NCBI RefSeq assembly: GCF_041008525.1
Contig: NZ_JBFLUG010000013.1
Location: 1-64,000 of the forward strand
Length of the DNA stretch: 64,000 nucleotides
From: Parafrankia sp041008525
GTDB lineage: Bacteria; Actinomycetota; Actinomycetes; Frankiales; Frankiaceae
Reading direction: 5' to 3'
Shown: one piece after another, positions 61,750-64,000 of the stretch
How positions within the stretch are numbered: the first letter of the stretch is position 1
Layout of the letters: each line of letters starts with the position of its first letter
Position numbers and translations under genes: made by a program
Notes under the pieces: model-generated
Told to the model about the DNA's origin: nothing
What the model saw: only the letters and a program-made list of their open reading frames with translations
The model's database searches: none

Positions 61750-61986
61750 TCAGTGGCAGGGGAAACCCAGCAGGTGCCGGCCGTCGTGCACGAACTCGTG
61801 GATCCAGGTGCCGCCCACCATGGAGAAGGCGCCCTCTTCGGAGCCGACGAAATAGATGCCGAGCAGCATCAGGGCGCCCATGAGCACGGCCCAGGGGGCG
61901 ATCTCGCGCAACGGAAGCTTCAGCGGGCGGACGGCCCCACCGGCAAGCGGTGCCGGCACGGTGGACGGAGCAGCAGAATCAGACAT
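61750..61986 (-). CDS. cbtB: CbtB, small cobalt transporter subunit
   Basis: A 78-residue protein with one membrane helix (PWAVLMGALMLLGIYFVG) and the His-rich C-terminus WIHEFVHDGRHLLGFPCH, a metal-binding motif typical of CbtB. It is the first gene behind the cobalamin riboswitch. The ATG has GGGAGG 9 nt upstream. Confidence 0.92.
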   Translation of the reverse strand: MSDSAAPSTVPAPLAGGAVRPLKLPLREIAPWAVLMGALMLLGIYFVGSEEGAFSMVGGTWIHEFVHDGRHLLGFPCH

Positions 61987-62035
61987 GCGAGAGACCTCCC
62001 AGGGATCACGCGTCCAGCTGGTTCACTCGCGACGA

Positions 62036-62140
62036 AACGGGTCTGGCTCACCGGCGGACCATCTCGGTTCCCCCGGACACAGTGGCGCGGCCGCGCCGGA
62101 ATCCCACCGGCTTCCTGTCAACATCACGACTAACGGGAGT
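62036..62140 (-). ncRNA. Cobalamin (AdoCbl) riboswitch
   Basis: The minus strand shows the B12-box core in order: GGAAGCCGGTGGGATTCCGG, then CGCGGCCGCGCCACTGT, and, after a variable arm, GTGAGCCAGACC. It ends about 50 nt before cbtB, just where such a switch would mask the ribosome site. It predicts that adenosylcobalamin represses cbtBA-cobDQN. Confidence 0.9.
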
Positions 62141-62141
62141 C

Positions 62142-62171
62142 AGGCTACGAGGTGACCCAACTCATCGTCAA
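62142..62171 (-). promoter_or_regulatory. Promoter of the cbt-cob operon
   Basis: On the minus strand TTGACG (62166-62171), an 18-nt spacer and TAGCCT (62142-62147) form a vegetative-type promoter. The start would fall at about 62135, at the 5' edge of the riboswitch and 34 nt past the helicase stop. Confidence 0.55.
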
Positions 62172-62204
62172 CAGCGAGTTCTGCCCATCACACCGGCACC
62201 CCGC

Positions 62205-64000
62205 TCACACCGACATCGAGTACGCCACGACCCCGCGGCGCACGGCGTCCATCGCCGCCCGCGCCACCCGACCGACCTCGACAAGCCCCGCACCACCGGC
62301 CAGGCCGCCGGCCCCCCGGCCCGCGGGCCCCTCGGCGCCCGCACCGTCGGGTCCTCCGCCCGCCTCGCCGCCAGCCGCGCCCCCCGCCTCGCCGCGCGCT
62401 CGTCCGCCGGCGGAGGCGGCCGCGAAGGCCGGCGCGATCTGGGCTATCTGGTCGAGGAGATCGATGAGCTGGCGCATCCAGCGGACGAAGTCGCCGGCCG
62501 TCAGGTCGGAGCCGGCCTCGGTGAGCACCCGCTCCAGCCCGCGACCGGACGCCCAGCCGAAGGCTGCCGGCACGAACCCCAGGTCGGGCGCGCGCAGGAA
62601 ACCGAGCCGGTGCTCGTCCTCCACCTCGCCGAGGCGGGTGTACACGCCGGCCATGTCGGCGAGCGCGTCGCGCAGCGCCGGCCCGCCGGGGACGGCGGGC
62701 GGCGCCACGTCGTCGCCACGCGGCTCGAACAGCAGCGTCGAGACGGCCGCCGCCAGCTCAGGCGGAGTCAGGCCCACCCAGACCCCTGTCCGCAGGCACT
62801 CGGCGACCTGGAGGTCCTGCTCGGTGTAGATCCGAGCCAGCATCGCGCCGGCCGGGGTCACAGCGTCGCCGTCCGCGCTGAGATAGCGCAGCTCGGCGAG
62901 GGTGTCGCGAACGCGATCGAAGGTGCGGGCGACGGTGTTCGTCCGCCCCTCGACCTTGCGTTCCAGCCCGGCGGTCTCCCGGCGCAACCGGTTGATGCGC
63001 TCGGCGGAGCGCAGGTGCTCCTCCCGCTGCGGGCAGTCGTGGACGGGGTGGGCCCGCAGCGCGCGCCGCAACCGGGCCAGCTCCGCGTCGTCCGCCGCGA
63101 GGGAACGCATCCGCTCCCGGCGGCCGGGTTCGTCCGGCACCCGGGTGTTGCGCAGCGACGAGGCCAGGTCGCGCCGCGACTGGGGCGACCTGGGGTTGAA
63201 CGACTTCGGAATCCGCACCCGGGCGAGCGGCTCCACCGCCACCGGAAAGTCAATCATGGACAGCCGCCGGACCTGCCGGTCAACGGTGAGCACCACCGGC
63301 CGCGGGCCGTCCGGGGAACCCGGGTCGACACCGGCGTCCAGGACCACGACGAGGCCACCGCGGCGGCCGGCTGGCACCCGCACCACATCTCCGCTGCGCA
63401 GCTTCGCCAGCGCCTCCGCCACCTCGGACTGGCGGCGCACCGTCCCCGCGCGGGACAGGTTGTTCTCCCGCTCCCGGATCTGCCTCCGCAGATCGTCGTA
63501 CTCGAGAACAGCACCCCGGTCGCAGTCGAGCGCCGCCGTCAGTTCGTCGATGGCGGTCTGGTTGCGGCGGACCGCCCGGGCGATGCCGACCACGGCCTTG
63601 TCTGCCTGGAACTGCGCGAACGACGACTCCAGGACGACCCGCGCGCGGTCCGCGCCGAGGCGCCCGACCAGGTTGACCGCCATGTTGTAGGACGGCCGGA
63701 ACGACGACCTCAGCGGATACGTACGGGTCGAGGCGAGACCGGCCAGCGCCAGCGGGTCCAGACCCGGCTGCCACAGCACGACCGCGTGTCCCTCGACGTC
63801 GATGCTCCGGCGGCCCGCGCGCCCGGTCAGCTGGGTGTACTCGCCGGGCGTGATGTTGGCGCGGGTCTGGCCGTTGAACTTCGTCAGGCGTTCCAGCACG
63901 ACGGTGCGGGCGGGCATGTTGATGCCCAGCGCGAGCGTCTCGGTGGCGAACACCGCCCGGACCAGACCACGCACGAACAGTTCCTCCACCACCTCCTTGA
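62205..64000 (-). CDS. helY: HelY-type (Ski2/Mtr4-like) RNA helicase, C-terminal part (partial)
   Basis: The last roughly 598 residues of a superfamily 2 helicase whose N-terminus lies beyond base 64000. Visible helicase motifs are LVRAVFATETLALGINMPARTVV (motif V region) and YTQLTGRAGRRSIDVEGHAV (motif VI, QxxGRAGRR). FRPSYNMAVNLVGRLG, the arch-like middle region and a C-terminal DSH-type domain (LTPPELAAAVSTLLFEPR...) follow. A Gly/Ala-rich insert sits near the end. Actinobacterial HelY enzymes unwind RNA in 3'-end processing or decay. It is upstream of, but separately promoted from, the B12 operon. Confidence 0.9.
   Translation of the reverse strand, partial: KEVVEELFVRGLVRAVFATETLALGINMPARTVVLERLTKFNGQTRANITPGEYTQLTGRAGRRSIDVEGHAVVLWQPGLDPLALAGLASTRTYPLRSSFRPSYNMAVNLVGRLGADRARVVLESSFAQFQADKAVVGIARAVRRNQTAIDELTAALDCDRGAVLEYDDLRRQIRERENNLSRAGTVRRQSEVAEALAKLRSGDVVRVPAGRRGGLVVVLDAGVDPGSPDGPRPVVLTVDRQVRRLSMIDFPVAVEPLARVRIPKSFNPRSPQSRRDLASSLRNTRVPDEPGRRERMRSLAADDAELARLRRALRAHPVHDCPQREEHLRSAERINRLRRETAGLERKVEGRTNTVARTFDRVRDTLAELRYLSADGDAVTPAGAMLARIYTEQDLQVAECLRTGVWVGLTPPELAAAVSTLLFEPRGDDVAPPAVPGGPALRDALADMAGVYTRLGEVEDEHRLGFLRAPDLGFVPAAFGWASGRGLERVLTEAGSDLTAGDFVRWMRQLIDLLDQIAQIAPAFAAASAGGRARGEAGGAAGGEAGGGPDGAGAEGPAGRGAGGLAGGAGLVEVGRVARAAMDAVRRGVVAYSMSV

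Overview
The window is high-GC DNA with the coding style of a filamentous actinomycete: GTG starts, ATGA/GTGA overlaps, long low-complexity linkers, and STAND, kinase and AfsR-type regulators. The mix of [NiFe]-hydrogenase maturation genes, a B12 operon, nSTAND1-WD40 giants and an IS110 remnant fits Frankia or a close relative best. That assignment is inference; no rRNA or other taxonomic marker is present.

Layout. 0-5.2 kb: tail of an IS110 transposase, a small membrane protein, a PAP2 phosphatase, an MFS transporter followed by the stump of a cadmium transporter gene, a beta-trefoil (I66-like) protein and a PNPOx-family protein. 5.3-12.3 kb: an AfsR/BTAD-AAA regulator, a BASS transporter, and a TetR regulator with an EmrB/QacA-type efflux pump. 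Near-identical operators precede the TetR gene and the pump gene.

12.5-25.6 kb is the most unusual block. A three-gene operon reads leftward: an nSTAND1-WD40 protein with a degenerate caspase-like N-terminus, a second nSTAND1-WD40 protein, and a Ser/Thr kinase fused to an NHL-type propeller. It ends against a divergent pair made of an FHA-like protein and a helical/beta protein that share a short helical motif. It resembles signalling or conflict NTPase systems, but I know of no description of this exact combination.

26.3-34.1 kb: an ABC exporter pair divergent from a NarL-type two-component system, a DUF2786 protein, a FetB-like permease and an atypical KAS III enzyme. 34.1-40.6 kb: a TPR-like gene with hypF-hypD-hypE in one operon. 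A 16-codon mini-ORF bridges hypD and hypE by ATGA overlaps on both sides. hypA, hypB, hypC and hydrogenase subunit genes are absent here.

41-45 kb: a DUF4236-like gene and a catabolic-looking set (LacI regulator, amidohydrolase, FAD oxidoreductase) with a candidate LacI-type operator. 45.6-48.6 kb: a rifamycin phosphotransferase gene (rph) with a good match to the 19-bp rifamycin-associated element upstream. 48.6-54.1 kb: a NudC-like hydrolase, a flavin monooxygenase, a beta-carbonic anhydrase and two tandemly duplicated two-domain VOC genes that share a 53-nt upstream element.

54.2-62.2 kb: a leftward B12 operon, cbtB-cbtA-cobD-cobQ-cobN, behind a cobalamin riboswitch and a recognisable promoter. 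The window ends inside a HelY-type RNA helicase gene.
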